This document shows positions 6,651-15,190 of a DNA stretch of 38,446 nucleotides, in pieces (positions within the stretch are counted from its first letter, which is position 1; the number at the start of each line of letters is the position of its first letter). Under the pieces are notes generated by a model. It ran no database searches and was not told the origin of the DNA. It worked only from the letters and a program-made list of their open reading frames with translations. This stretch comes from Saprospiraceae bacterium (lineage in GTDB: Bacteria; Bacteroidota; Bacteroidia; Chitinophagales; Saprospiraceae). The stretch lies in NCBI GenBank assembly GCA_027486765.1, contig JAIXOO010000181.1, positions 1 to 38,446 of the forward strand, written 5' to 3'. The translations under genes were made by a program, and so were the position numbers.

Positions 6651-9011
6651 ATGCGCCATACTACCTTACTCTTCTTTTTTCTTTTTTCGCTCTTGGGACT
6701 TCATGCCCAAGTCGATACCAGCACCTTGGCGATAGGTCAATGGCGATCGATGTTGCCTTTGCGCACCGGGCGTTTTGTCACTCAAAGTAGTGATAAGGTT
6801 TACTACGCTGCTGAACAATCCATTTTAGCGATCGACAAGGCCGATTTTTCCCTTCAGGAAATCAGTCGGGTGCATGGCCTGAGCAATACCAAAGCTAAAA
6901 TTTTGACTTATGTCGCAGGCAGTAAATCATTGTTGGTGCTCTACGACAACAGTGTGATCGACGTAGTGCCTGAAACAGGCCCCGTTTTTACCCTCAACCA
7001 AATCACCAACTTCAGCAATTTTGTGGGAGACAAAATTGTACACGCCATCAATGTCGAAAATACTGACAATGTATTTGTTTGTGGCAATTATGGCCTGTCG
7101 CGGCTAAACCTTAACAAGCGGGAATTTTCCTTTTCTACTTTTACTGGTTTGGATGTATACGGTGCCGTATCTTTCGAAGGGTACATTTATGCAGCCACCG
7201 AGGGAGGAATTTACCGGGTAGCGCTTTCCGAACCCAATTTGCAAAACTTCAGCAATTGGAGCTTTTTGGGTCCTGAATCTGGCTTCCCAGCTTCTTATGA
7301 GTCTAAGGCCATTTCCTTGTTCAACAATAAATTGTATTTCGACATCAATCGTAGTTTGTACCGCATGGAGGCTGCCCGTCCGGAATTGTTGTACACCCGT
7401 GCAGGGTTTTCCATCCAATACTTGAGCGCTGAAGGAAAAAATTTGCTGGTTGGTTATCGCTGCCAAAGCAATTGTGATCGGGGTGCTTTGGTGGCGTTTG
7501 ATGCCAATGGCACGCGCCAAGAAGCCAGTAATTCTTGCATGGGCATTCCCAATTACGCGGTAGAAGATCAAACAGGACGGATCTGGATGGGGGATGAATG
7601 GATGGAGTTTCGGGTACTCAATAGTTTGAAAGACGCCAATTGTCGCACTTACGTGTTCAACTCCCCTTTTTCGGACAAGGTGTGGGAAATGGCTGTGCGT
7701 GACCAGGAACTTTGGCTGGCAACCGGGGGAGTCAACCGGACCTTTAGTTACCTCAATCGTTCAGATGGCTTTGCTTCTTATATTGATGGTCGATGGGATG
7801 TATTCACCCGCTTCAATGCACCCTATTTACGGGGCGAAAATGCCAATGACTTGCAGGATGACCTCTCCGATGTAATGACCATTGCCCCTCATCCCAGCAA
7901 CAATAAAGTGTATGTAGGGTCTTTTTATGAAGGGCTGGTAGAGCTGGATGGTGATCAATTCACTTTGTTCAACGAAAAAAATTCTACCCTCAACAATACC
8001 GTGGGTGACGCAGCTCGTACCCGAATCAGTGGCCTGGCTTTTGATGCCGAAGAAAACCTCTGGGTGGCCAATCACCTGGCAGCCAACCCTATCTCGGTGC
8101 TTAGCAAGGATGGAAAATGGAAGAGTTTTCGGCCTTCCTGCGGGGTCACATCCCTGCATCAGGTAGCCGTGGATCAGAATGGGTACAAGTGGTTTTGTTC
8201 CAGTTCGAACTCTGCGGGCTTGATCGTATTTGATTCGGGCAAACTGGACGACGATGCCGATAATCGCTGTCGAGTATTCACCACGGCCAACAGTGAGTTA
8301 CAAACCAACCAGGTCAATTGCCTGGCTGTAGACCTAGACGGCGATGTGTGGGTAGGCACGGGTGAAGGTGTGGTTATTTTTGAGTGTGGTTCCAATGCTT
8401 TTGATGAAAACTGTCGAGGGACTCGCCGGGTGGTAGAAATCATCAATGGCCTGGGCGCATACTTACTCGAAACCGAAGTAGTGACCACTATCGCAGTAGA
8501 TGGAGCCAACCGCAAGTGGGTAGGTACGCGCAATGGTGTTTTTGTACTCTCCCCCAGTGGCAGGGAGCAATTGTCTCATTTCACTACGCTGAATTCTCCA
8601 TTGCTGAACAATGCCATTTTAGACATCGTGATCAACCCCAAAACAGGTGAAGCATTTATCGGTACTGAAAGTGGCATCATTGTGCTCCAAAGCGACGCAG
8701 TAGAAGGTGGAAAAGTCCACAACGTTGAACTTAAAGTATATCCCAATCCAGTACGTCCGGATTATAGTGGCCCAATTGCCATTCGGGGTTTGGCCCGAGA
8801 TGCAGCGGTAAAGATTACTGATGTAGCTGGAAATTTGGTATACGAAACCCGTGCACTCGGTGGACAGGCCATTTGGGATGGTCGCGACTACCGTGGGCGC
8901 AGGGTGCAATCAGGCATCTACCTGATCTTTAGCTCCAGCAATCCTCGAGAGGCCGGATTTGGAAAACCAAGTACGGCTACAGGCAAAATTGTGGTTTTAC
9001 ACGACAACTAA
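6651..9011 (+). CDS. porZ: type IX secretion attachment-complex protein PorZ-like (beta-propellers plus CTD)
   Basis: A 786-aa exported protein. Residues 1-20 (MRHTTLLFFFLFSLLGLHAQ) form a signal peptide, followed by the PorZ-type N-terminus (LAIGQWRSMLPLRTGRFV...). Repeated propeller blades follow (for example GVTSLHQVAVDQNGYKWFCS, VNCLAVDLDGDVWVGTGEGV and TTIAVDGANRKWVGTRNGV). The C-terminus is a T9SS type A sorting domain: VYPNPVRPDYSGPI, VKITDVAGNLVY, AIWDGRDYRGRRVQSGIYLI and a final KIVVLHDN. PorZ sits in the PorU-V-Q-Z surface complex that attaches cargo to anionic LPS. The frame is open upstream to 6579, but that stretch is repeat DNA and the ATG at 6651 begins the signal peptide. Two-component-propeller proteins look similar, but no kinase domain is present. 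Confidence 0.8.
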   Translation: MRHTTLLFFFLFSLLGLHAQVDTSTLAIGQWRSMLPLRTGRFVTQSSDKVYYAAEQSILAIDKADFSLQEISRVHGLSNTKAKILTYVAGSKSLLVLYDNSVIDVVPETGPVFTLNQITNFSNFVGDKIVHAINVENTDNVFVCGNYGLSRLNLNKREFSFSTFTGLDVYGAVSFEGYIYAATEGGIYRVALSEPNLQNFSNWSFLGPESGFPASYESKAISLFNNKLYFDINRSLYRMEAARPELLYTRAGFSIQYLSAEGKNLLVGYRCQSNCDRGALVAFDANGTRQEASNSCMGIPNYAVEDQTGRIWMGDEWMEFRVLNSLKDANCRTYVFNSPFSDKVWEMAVRDQELWLATGGVNRTFSYLNRSDGFASYIDGRWDVFTRFNAPYLRGENANDLQDDLSDVMTIAPHPSNNKVYVGSFYEGLVELDGDQFTLFNEKNSTLNNTVGDAARTRISGLAFDAEENLWVANHLAANPISVLSKDGKWKSFRPSCGVTSLHQVAVDQNGYKWFCSSSNSAGLIVFDSGKLDDDADNRCRVFTTANSELQTNQVNCLAVDLDGDVWVGTGEGVVIFECGSNAFDENCRGTRRVVEIINGLGAYLLETEVVTTIAVDGANRKWVGTRNGVFVLSPSGREQLSHFTTLNSPLLNNAILDIVINPKTGEAFIGTESGIIVLQSDAVEGGKVHNVELKVYPNPVRPDYSGPIAIRGLARDAAVKITDVAGNLVYETRALGGQAIWDGRDYRGRRVQSGIYLIFSSSNPREAGFGKPSTATGKIVVLHDN

Positions 9012-9019
9012 AACGAGCA

Positions 9020-9724
9020 CTAAGCCTTTTTCAAGACATCCAGAAACTCCTTTTGGGTGCTGTAGGTTTTGTCCTTGGCATACCAACGTTGGACTTTAGT
9101 CCAAAACTCGGTATTGCGCATTTTGTAGTCCTGCTCATCCTCGATTTTACTCAGTTCTTGTAAGTTGTCGAGCACGAATGACTGCAATTCTCGTGGTCGA
9201 GGGCCCCAATGACCCAGCACTTTTAAGGTCTTTTTTTCAAGAATGATGGTGAGTGGGACGGAGCGGGTTCCGTTCGTGAGAAAAGCATCCATCAGCTCGG
9301 GATGTTGGTCTCTAAATACCAAACGGTGCTCAATTTTGTCGTTCAAAGACGCCATTTTTTGAATGGTAGGCACAATTTGAGCTGCGTCACCACACCAAGC
9401 CTCCGTCAAGGTAAGCCAAATCATCGGAGTGTGGATAGCCGCTATTCGCAACCGCGTGTGGGCGGTCATGCGCGCAGTCTTGTCCAGCCGTTCCATCCTG
9501 ATGAGGGTCAAACGGGTGTCGTGCGTGTCGTCTTCAACACTTTTGAGCGACAAGTAGTGGCTTTGCGCCAATAGTTGTTCAATCAAAGCGTGGTAATCCG
9601 CGTAGCCAATTGACTTTTCGAGGATAGCGCGGTAGTTCTCGTAGTCAGCTGACTTTTCGAGAACGGTGTTGTAGTTCTCGAAACCAATTGGCTTTTCGAG
9701 AACGGAGTAATTTACGTGTCTCAT
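9020..9724 (-). CDS. thioredoxin-fold protein with single-Cys WCGD motif and N-terminal 13-aa repeats
   Basis: A 234-aa cytoplasmic protein with no signal peptide. The core (about 75-185) is a thioredoxin-like fold with WLTLTEAWCGDAAQIVP as active-site loop and RSVPLTIIL as the cis-Pro loop. Only one Cys of the usual CxxC is present, which is common in this Bacteroidota family, so disulfide-reductase activity is doubtful. The first 45 residues hold tandem copies of a 13-aa unit (NYSVLEKPIGF, ENYNTVLEKSADY, ENYRAILEKSIGY, ADYHALIEQLLAQ). Only the last matches the normal N-terminal helix of such proteins. It starts at ATG 9724 and converges on porZ with 8 bases between the stops. Function is unknown. 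Confidence 0.8.
   Translation of the reverse strand: MRHVNYSVLEKPIGFENYNTVLEKSADYENYRAILEKSIGYADYHALIEQLLAQSHYLSLKSVEDDTHDTRLTLIRMERLDKTARMTAHTRLRIAAIHTPMIWLTLTEAWCGDAAQIVPTIQKMASLNDKIEHRLVFRDQHPELMDAFLTNGTRSVPLTIILEKKTLKVLGHWGPRPRELQSFVLDNLQELSKIEDEQDYKMRNTEFWTKVQRWYAKDKTYSTQKEFLDVLKKA
9614..9720. repeat. in-frame tandem repeat of ~39 bp in the thioredoxin-like gene
   Basis: On the plus strand, TTTTCGAGAACGG recurs every ~39 bases (near 9652, 9691), with a weaker copy near 9613, each unit coding for about 13 residues. Repeats in exact codon multiples indicate in-frame duplication at the 5' end of the gene. Confidence 0.75.
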
Positions 9725-9926
9725 TGGTATTTCTGCTTACATTTGGTGAATAGGTCTTTTGATTTAATTCCAAATGGGGCAAATCCTAACGCAAATTAAT
9801 AAAATATTTTGAACCGTTAGCGTTCCTAACCAATAAATAATTGTCAATACCAAAGTTTTTGTCAGATATTAGGCAATCGTTTTTGCGTTTTTGAGTTTAG
9901 TGAAAAAATGTATACTAGATAAACTG

Positions 9927-9934
9927 TAATTTTG
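9927..9934 (+). promoter_or_regulatory. putative -7 box of ugd (TAATTTTG)
   Basis: TAATTTTG fits TAnnTTTG and lies 18 bases upstream of the ATG at 9953, within an AT-rich gap. No well-placed TTG is seen, so the assignment is weak. A start site near 9941 would give a leader of about 12 nt and would exclude the upstream TTG start at 9932. Confidence 0.4.
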
Positions 9935-9952
9935 TATTCAAAACCTAAAAAA

Positions 9953-11278
9953 ATGAACTTAGCTGTAATTGGTACTGGTTATGTTGGTTTGGTTACAGGC
10001 ACTTGTTTCGCAGAAACGGGTAACAATGTAACCTGCGTTGACATTGATGTTCAAAAAGTTGAAAAGCTGCGCAATGGTGAAATAACCATTTTTGAACCTG
10101 GCTTGGAGCTTTTGTTTGAACGCAATTCGAAACAGGGGCGTTTAAAATTCACCACCGATGTAAAGGAGGCGGTAGATGCGGCACAGATTATCTTTTTGGC
10201 CTTACCGACCCCTCCTGGCGAAGATGGATCAGCCGATCTGTCCTACATCATGGGTGTTGCAAAACAATTGTCCCACTTGATCAAAGACTATAAAATTATC
10301 ATTGATAAAAGTACAGTTCCGGTAGGTACGGCTGAAAAAGTACACGCCATCATCGCCGAAAATACCAGCGAAACCCTGTTCGATGTGGTTTCTAATCCCG
10401 AATTTTTACGAGAGGGAGTAGCTGTTGAAGACTTTATGAAGCCCGATCGGGTGGTTATTGGCACCAATTCGGAAAGAGCCCGTAAAGTAATGAAACAATT
10501 GTACGAGCCTTTTGTACGGCAGGGCAACCCGATTTATTTCATGGATGAGCGTTCCGCTGAAATGACCAAATATGCCGCCAACTCCTACCTGGCTACCCGC
10601 ATTTCTTTCATGAATGAAATTGCCAATTTATGTGAAAAGGTTGGCGCAAATGTCGACATGGTACGTATGGGTATGGGAAGTGATTCGCGCATTGGCAAAC
10701 GTTTTTTGTTTCCAGGTGTAGGTTATGGCGGCAGTTGTTTCCCTAAAGATGTGCAAGCATTGGCCAAAACAGCTAATGATTTTAGCTACGATTTTAGTAT
10801 TCTTAGTGCCGTAATGAGTGTAAACGACCGACAGCGTTACACCCTGGCTGACAAAATCAAAGCCTATTTTGGGGAGGACCTAAGCGGTCGTACCATCGGC
10901 ATTTGGGGTTTGGCGTTCAAACCCAATACGGATGACATCCGGGAGGCGCCCGCCTTGTATACCATCGAATCCTTGCTGGATGCTGGGGCAACCATCAAAG
11001 CCTTTGACCCCGAGGCAATGGAAAACATTCATCGCTATTTTGGCGACCGCATCGAGCTATGTAAAGACCAATACGAAGTGCTCATCAACGTTGATGCGCT
11101 GGCCATCATTACCGAATGGAGTGTATTCCGCACCCCCAGTTTCCAGGTGATGAAGGAACTCATGAAGCACGATGTCATTTTTGATGGCCGCAATCTGTAC
11201 GACCTGGAAGCTATGGTTGATCATGGGTTTCATTACCACAGCATCGGTCGAGAATCGGTAGGGAAAAAACCGGCGTAG
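9953..11278 (+). CDS. ugd: UDP-glucose/UDP-sugar 6-dehydrogenase
   Basis: A 441-aa NAD-dependent enzyme that oxidises UDP-glucose twice to UDP-glucuronate, a precursor of acidic surface polysaccharide. N-terminal Rossmann motif GTGYVGLVTG (7-16) with acidic Asp30, then DKSTVPVGT (118-126), SNPEFLREG (148-156), and the catalytic loop GVGYGGSCFPKD (255-266, Cys262). The C-terminal domain has IWGLAFKPNTDDIREAP. Length is normal. The ATG at 9953 gives MNLAVIGTGYVG; a TTG seven codons earlier (9932) is unlikely. UDP-ManNAc dehydrogenases are related, but the GSCFPKD loop and length fit Ugd best. It stands just upstream of the MORN lipoprotein and about 2 kb before the polysaccharide genes. Confidence 0.93.
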   Translation: MNLAVIGTGYVGLVTGTCFAETGNNVTCVDIDVQKVEKLRNGEITIFEPGLELLFERNSKQGRLKFTTDVKEAVDAAQIIFLALPTPPGEDGSADLSYIMGVAKQLSHLIKDYKIIIDKSTVPVGTAEKVHAIIAENTSETLFDVVSNPEFLREGVAVEDFMKPDRVVIGTNSERARKVMKQLYEPFVRQGNPIYFMDERSAEMTKYAANSYLATRISFMNEIANLCEKVGANVDMVRMGMGSDSRIGKRFLFPGVGYGGSCFPKDVQALAKTANDFSYDFSILSAVMSVNDRQRYTLADKIKAYFGEDLSGRTIGIWGLAFKPNTDDIREAPALYTIESLLDAGATIKAFDPEAMENIHRYFGDRIELCKDQYEVLINVDALAIITEWSVFRTPSFQVMKELMKHDVIFDGRNLYDLEAMVDHGFHYHSIGRESVGKKPA

Positions 11279-11279
11279 T

Positions 11280-11984
11280 ATGTATACATCAATTAAACAT
11301 TGGTTGCGCCTTGGAGCACTCACGGTGCTGGTGCTGGGATGCGTCAACAGCAACTCCGATCAACATACTGATCAGAATAAATTGACTCCCAATAGTGATC
11401 CAGCAGAGTCCAATGCTACGTTTATGCTCGAAACCGTAGAAGAAACGGATCCTGATGGAAATTTGCTCCAATTTACCCGCCGAGACAGCGATGGATTGAA
11501 AGAGGGGGTCTTTAGTAAAATGACTACCAAAGGGGCAAAACTGGAAGAAGCCAACTACAAAAATGGTAAACTCGATGGCCAACGGGTTTTGTTTTATCCT
11601 GATGGGGATACGTTGATTGTGGAAACATACCAGGAAGATTTGTTTAACGGACCGTACAAGTCTTTTTACCCAAGTGGGCAACTCAAGCTGGCATGCACCT
11701 ACACAAACAACAATATTGAAGGCAAATGGCTTCAGTATTATGAATCTGGACAGCTCAAAGAAGAAGTACTATTTGAAGGCAATACTGAAAACGGACCATT
11801 CAAAGAATACCATCCCAATGGTCAGTTGAGTGTGGAGGGCAGATACAAAGATGGCGACAATGAACATGGGCCGCTTAAGTTTTATGATGAACAAGGGCAG
11901 CATTACAAAACCATGGAATGCAACATGGGCATCTGCCGGACGGTGTGGTCGCAAGAAAAAAGCAAAAGGGCGATAAAAAAATAA
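11280..11984 (+). CDS. MORN-repeat (YwqK-like) lipoprotein
   Basis: A 234-aa predicted lipoprotein. The leader MYTSIKHWLRLGALTVLVLGC carries a lipobox (LVLGC, Cys21). From about residue 75, MORN-type repeats follow: NGKLDGQRVLFYPDGDTLI, FNGPYKSFYPSGQLKL, IEGKWLQYYESGQLKEE, ENGPFKEYHPNGQLSVEG and EHGPLKFYDEQGQ. Such repeats are abundant in Bacteroidota envelope proteins and are often labelled antitoxin YwqK by name only; no toxin partner is adjacent. It starts one base after the ugd stop, so co-transcription is likely. The stop codon and last residues (about RAIKK) lie in the left arm of the palindromic element at 11967, so insertion may have replaced the original C-terminus. The role is unknown. 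Confidence 0.78.
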   Translation: MYTSIKHWLRLGALTVLVLGCVNSNSDQHTDQNKLTPNSDPAESNATFMLETVEETDPDGNLLQFTRRDSDGLKEGVFSKMTTKGAKLEEANYKNGKLDGQRVLFYPDGDTLIVETYQEDLFNGPYKSFYPSGQLKLACTYTNNNIEGKWLQYYESGQLKEEVLFEGNTENGPFKEYHPNGQLSVEGRYKDGDNEHGPLKFYDEQGQHYKTMECNMGICRTVWSQEKSKRAIKK

Positions 11985-12082
11985 GTGCTCATTTTGCCAA
12001 AGGATTAGATAAGTAAACGGTTTATTTCAAGTGCCTTATCTAATCCTTTGGCTCAAGAAAAATGAGCACTTATTTTTGCCCC
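11967..12082. repeat. ~116-bp near-perfect palindromic element, copy 2 (MITE-like)
   Basis: Sequence is almost identical to 5723-5838, with only a few substitutions in the left arm and loop. Its left arm reads GGATTAGATAAG and matches the right arm exactly, whereas copy 1 has one mismatch there. The flank ACTACAAAGGC after the right arm is also shared. It overlaps the 3' end of the MORN gene and lies about 60 bases before porQ. Confidence 0.85.
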
Positions 12083-12140
12083 ACTACAAAGGCAGTAATG
12101 CAAAAAGTAAAAAATCAAAAGGTTGAAAAACAATTCTTGC

Positions 12141-13199
12141 ATGAGGACACGTCTATACTTGATTTTGCTGGGCATGAGTAGCCTGATCTCCATTCAGGCT
12201 CAAATTACCGGGGGGCAGCGTACCTACGCCTTCCTGAACATCCCAAGCTCCGCAAGAGTATCAGGTTTAGCCGGACATCTGATTACGGTAATCGATGATG
12301 ATGTGAGCTTGGCCTGGAGCAATCCAGCTGCGCTAAACCCCTTAATGCACCAGCAATTGGCTTTTAACCATGGTTTCATCGGCAAACAAATGCAGCATGG
12401 TGCTTTCAACTTTGGCCATCGATTGGGTCAAAAAGGTACCACGCTGCATGCCGGTGTACAATACGCGCGGTATGGCGAAATTGAGCACACCGACGAATTT
12501 TTTCAAACCCTGGGCACTTTCAACGCTGCGGAATACGCCATTGTAGCTGGTGTGGCCCACCCCGTGTACGATCGGCTCAATGTGGGTGCCAATTTGCGTT
12601 TGATCAGTTCCCAATTTGGCCAATATAGTTCCACTGGCCTAGCTACTGATTTGGCGGCTACTTATCGGGATACGGCCAAACGGACTGCGGTCACCCTGGT
12701 GTTTCGCAACTTTGGTCAACAACTGTCTACTTACGATCCCAACATTGGAAAAGAACCACTGCCTTTTGACTTGCAACTCGGTTTTTCCAAACAACTCAAG
12801 TATTTACCCTTTCGCTTTTCCATCATTTATACCTCGCTCAATCGTTGGAATCTACTCTACGACGATCCGAACCTGGAAACAGGAACGATCTTTTTGGGGG
12901 AAGAACCCAGCGAGCCTTCTGATTTCAACCTTTGGCTGGACAATTTTTTTCGCCACCTGGTTTTCAACGGTGAACTCTTAATCGGTGCGCGAGAAAATTT
13001 TCGCATACGATTTGGTTACAATTACCGCATGCACCGTGAAATGACGGTACAAGGTTACAGTAGTTTGGCTGGCTTTACGTTTGGGGTTGGCCTGAAGGTA
13101 AGTCGTTTCCGGATTGATTTTGGCCGGGGCGTTTACCACTTAGCTGGAGGACAAACGCAGTTGGGAATATCTACTAATTTTAAGGAGTTTAGAAAGTAA
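12141..13199 (+). CDS. porQ: type IX secretion system protein PorQ-like outer-membrane beta-barrel
   Basis: A 352-aa exported protein with a signal peptide (MRTRLYLILLGMSSLISIQAQ) followed by the PorQ signature GGQRTYAFLNIPSSARVSGLAGHLITV, DDVSLAWSNPAALNP and alternating beta-strand segments to the C-terminus (FRIRFGYNYR, AGFTFGVGLKVSRFRIDFGRG). It resembles the PorQ/PorV-type barrels of the T9SS attachment complex, which in Porphyromonas acts with PorU, PorV and PorZ. The ATG at 12141 begins the signal peptide; a TTG six codons upstream is unlikely. It lies 3.1 kb from porZ on the same strand, with the thioredoxin-like gene, ugd and the MORN gene between them. Confidence 0.8.
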   Translation: MRTRLYLILLGMSSLISIQAQITGGQRTYAFLNIPSSARVSGLAGHLITVIDDDVSLAWSNPAALNPLMHQQLAFNHGFIGKQMQHGAFNFGHRLGQKGTTLHAGVQYARYGEIEHTDEFFQTLGTFNAAEYAIVAGVAHPVYDRLNVGANLRLISSQFGQYSSTGLATDLAATYRDTAKRTAVTLVFRNFGQQLSTYDPNIGKEPLPFDLQLGFSKQLKYLPFRFSIIYTSLNRWNLLYDDPNLETGTIFLGEEPSEPSDFNLWLDNFFRHLVFNGELLIGARENFRIRFGYNYRMHREMTVQGYSSLAGFTFGVGLKVSRFRIDFGRGVYHLAGGQTQLGISTNFKEFRK

Positions 13200-13268
13200 G
13201 TATTTTGTTTAGGGATCCAAATTTTGAATTTTAAGTACATTTAGGTTTTCCTACTAAATCAAGGCCCC

Positions 13269-15149
13269 ATGTGTGGCATTTCGGGAATAATAAAGCTGGG
13301 AGCAAACAACGAAGCAATGTACGCGCCGTTGGAGCGTATGAATGAGGCTTTGGCTCACCGTGGCCCCGATGACGAGGGCTCCTGGGTAGAAGGTTCGGTC
13401 GCGTTGGGGCACCGTCGTTTATCCATCATTGATTTGTCGAGGGCTGGCCACCAACCCATGTTGAGTCCGAATGGCAATCTGGTCCTGGTTTTTAATGGAG
13501 AAATTTACAATTTCCGAGCGCTAAAGGCTGAGTTGAGTGACTATCCTTATCAATCTGGTTCAGATACTGAAGTTATTTTGGCGGCCTATACCCGCTGGGG
13601 AATAGATTGTCTAAAAAGGCTCAACGGCATGTTTGCGTTTGCGCTATGGGATCGGCAGCAGCAAAGTCTTTTGCTTGCTCGGGATCACCTGGGCATCAAA
13701 CCGCTTTATCTTTTCGAACAAACCCATCAAGTCCTATTTGCTTCTGAAATAAGATCCCTGTTGGCAAGCGGCCTGGTGCCTCGCAAAGTCAATCCTAGTG
13801 GTTTGAGCGATTACCTACGCTACCAAACAGTACATGCACCCCAAACCATGGTACAGGGTGTTCGTATGTTGGAACCAGGGCATTATCTGATGATTCATGC
13901 CAACGGCCAACGGGAAGAAGCGGCCTTTTGGAGGCCCTTTGACCACAAACCCAAGCTTGAACCCCCGGATTGGAATCATGCTTGTAACCTGGTTCGTGAC
14001 GCACTGCTTCAATCCGTTGACCGGCAAATGGTTGCGGATGTACCTTTCGGTGCTTTTCTGTCGGGGGGAATCGACTCCAGCTCTATTGTGGCTTTAATGA
14101 GCCAAGTCAGCAAGACGACAGTCAAAACCTTTTCGGTTACTTTTGCCGAAGAAGCTTACAGCGAGGCGATTTTTGCCCGGCAGATTGCAGAAAAATACCA
14201 AACCGATCACCACGAAATCCGGCTCAAAGCCGACGATTTTTTACATACGATACCCGTTGCACTCAAGGCAATGGATCATGTCAGTGGAGATGGACCAAAT
14301 ACTTACGTGGTATCCGGCGCAACCCGTAGTGCAGGTGTCAAGATGGCCTTATCCGGTTTGGGTGGTGATGAATTGTTTGGTGGTTACCCTATTTTTCAGC
14401 GCAGCAAAGATTTAGCCAGCTTAAAATGGGTGAATACTTTGCCTCCTTTTTTACGCAAATCCATAGCTTGGGGCTTGCTACAAAGTAGTTCAAGTGTAGC
14501 TGTTCGAAAAATGGCCGAGGTGCTGCGTTTGTCACGGATGAATCCCTATACTGCCTATCATTTGTCCAGACAAAGTTGGTCTGAAGAAGCCATTGCCAAA
14601 CTAGCCCCGGGTTTAGAGAAAATACCCAATTCGGTAAATGAAATCCTTGAAAAAATTCAGAGCCAGCCTTTTTTTGCTACTGCACCCTTGTTGAGTCAAA
14701 TTTCAGCTGCTGAAATCAGCACCTATATGCAAAATGTCCTTTTGCGCGATTCCGATCAAATGAGTATGGCTCATGCGCTGGAGGTAAGGGTGCCTTTTTT
14801 GGATTACGAAGTAGTTGAGCTTTTATTCGCCATTGCCGACGGCATAAAATTGCCCAATCGCAACCCCAAACCACTACTGGTTGCTGCGATGGGAGAATGG
14901 CTTCCTGAGACTATAGTGAATCGCCCAAAAATGGGGTTCACCTTGCCTTATGAGTTGTGGATGAAAGGAGCGCTGCATGAATTTTGCACCAATCATTTGA
15001 AACAACTCGGCGAGCGGTCCTATTTTTCACCAGCTGTTTTAGACAAATTATGGCAAAACTTCCAACAAGGAAATCCGGGCATAAAATGGTCACACCTTTG
15101 GTCTTTGGTCGTTTTAGATGAATGGCTGGAAAACAATGGCATCATTTAA
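13269..15149 (+). CDS. asnB: glutamine-hydrolysing asparagine synthetase family protein
   Basis: A 626-aa two-domain protein. The N-terminal class II amidotransferase has Cys2 as nucleophile (MCGISGII), RGPDDEG, HRRLSIIDLS, NGEIYNF and SGSDTEVIL. The C-terminal synthetase has the ATP pyrophosphatase loop FLSGGIDSSSIV, GLGGDELFGGYP, a set of RDSDQMSMAHALEVRVPFLD residues, and the RPKMGFTLP tail. AsnB makes asparagine from aspartate, but homologues inside polysaccharide clusters often amidate sugars or are of unclear role. It is the first gene of a plus-strand run into the Wzy-like gene (41-bp gap), which favours the second reading here. The length is normal, and all amidotransferase residues are intact. 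Confidence 0.88.
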   Translation: MCGISGIIKLGANNEAMYAPLERMNEALAHRGPDDEGSWVEGSVALGHRRLSIIDLSRAGHQPMLSPNGNLVLVFNGEIYNFRALKAELSDYPYQSGSDTEVILAAYTRWGIDCLKRLNGMFAFALWDRQQQSLLLARDHLGIKPLYLFEQTHQVLFASEIRSLLASGLVPRKVNPSGLSDYLRYQTVHAPQTMVQGVRMLEPGHYLMIHANGQREEAAFWRPFDHKPKLEPPDWNHACNLVRDALLQSVDRQMVADVPFGAFLSGGIDSSSIVALMSQVSKTTVKTFSVTFAEEAYSEAIFARQIAEKYQTDHHEIRLKADDFLHTIPVALKAMDHVSGDGPNTYVVSGATRSAGVKMALSGLGGDELFGGYPIFQRSKDLASLKWVNTLPPFLRKSIAWGLLQSSSSVAVRKMAEVLRLSRMNPYTAYHLSRQSWSEEAIAKLAPGLEKIPNSVNEILEKIQSQPFFATAPLLSQISAAEISTYMQNVLLRDSDQMSMAHALEVRVPFLDYEVVELLFAIADGIKLPNRNPKPLLVAAMGEWLPETIVNRPKMGFTLPYELWMKGALHEFCTNHLKQLGERSYFSPAVLDKLWQNFQQGNPGIKWSHLWSLVVLDEWLENNGII

Positions 15150-15190
15150 TCGACCAAACAAACTTTTTACAGCGGGTAATAAATTAGTAA

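Noticed and set aside
9614-9720. CRISPR-like short regular repeats
   Set aside because: The units are contiguous, in frame and lie inside a coding sequence; there are no spacers and no cas genes.
11280-11984. Toxin-antitoxin module suggested by the YwqK family name
   Set aside because: The protein is a lipoprotein with MORN repeats and no toxin gene is adjacent.
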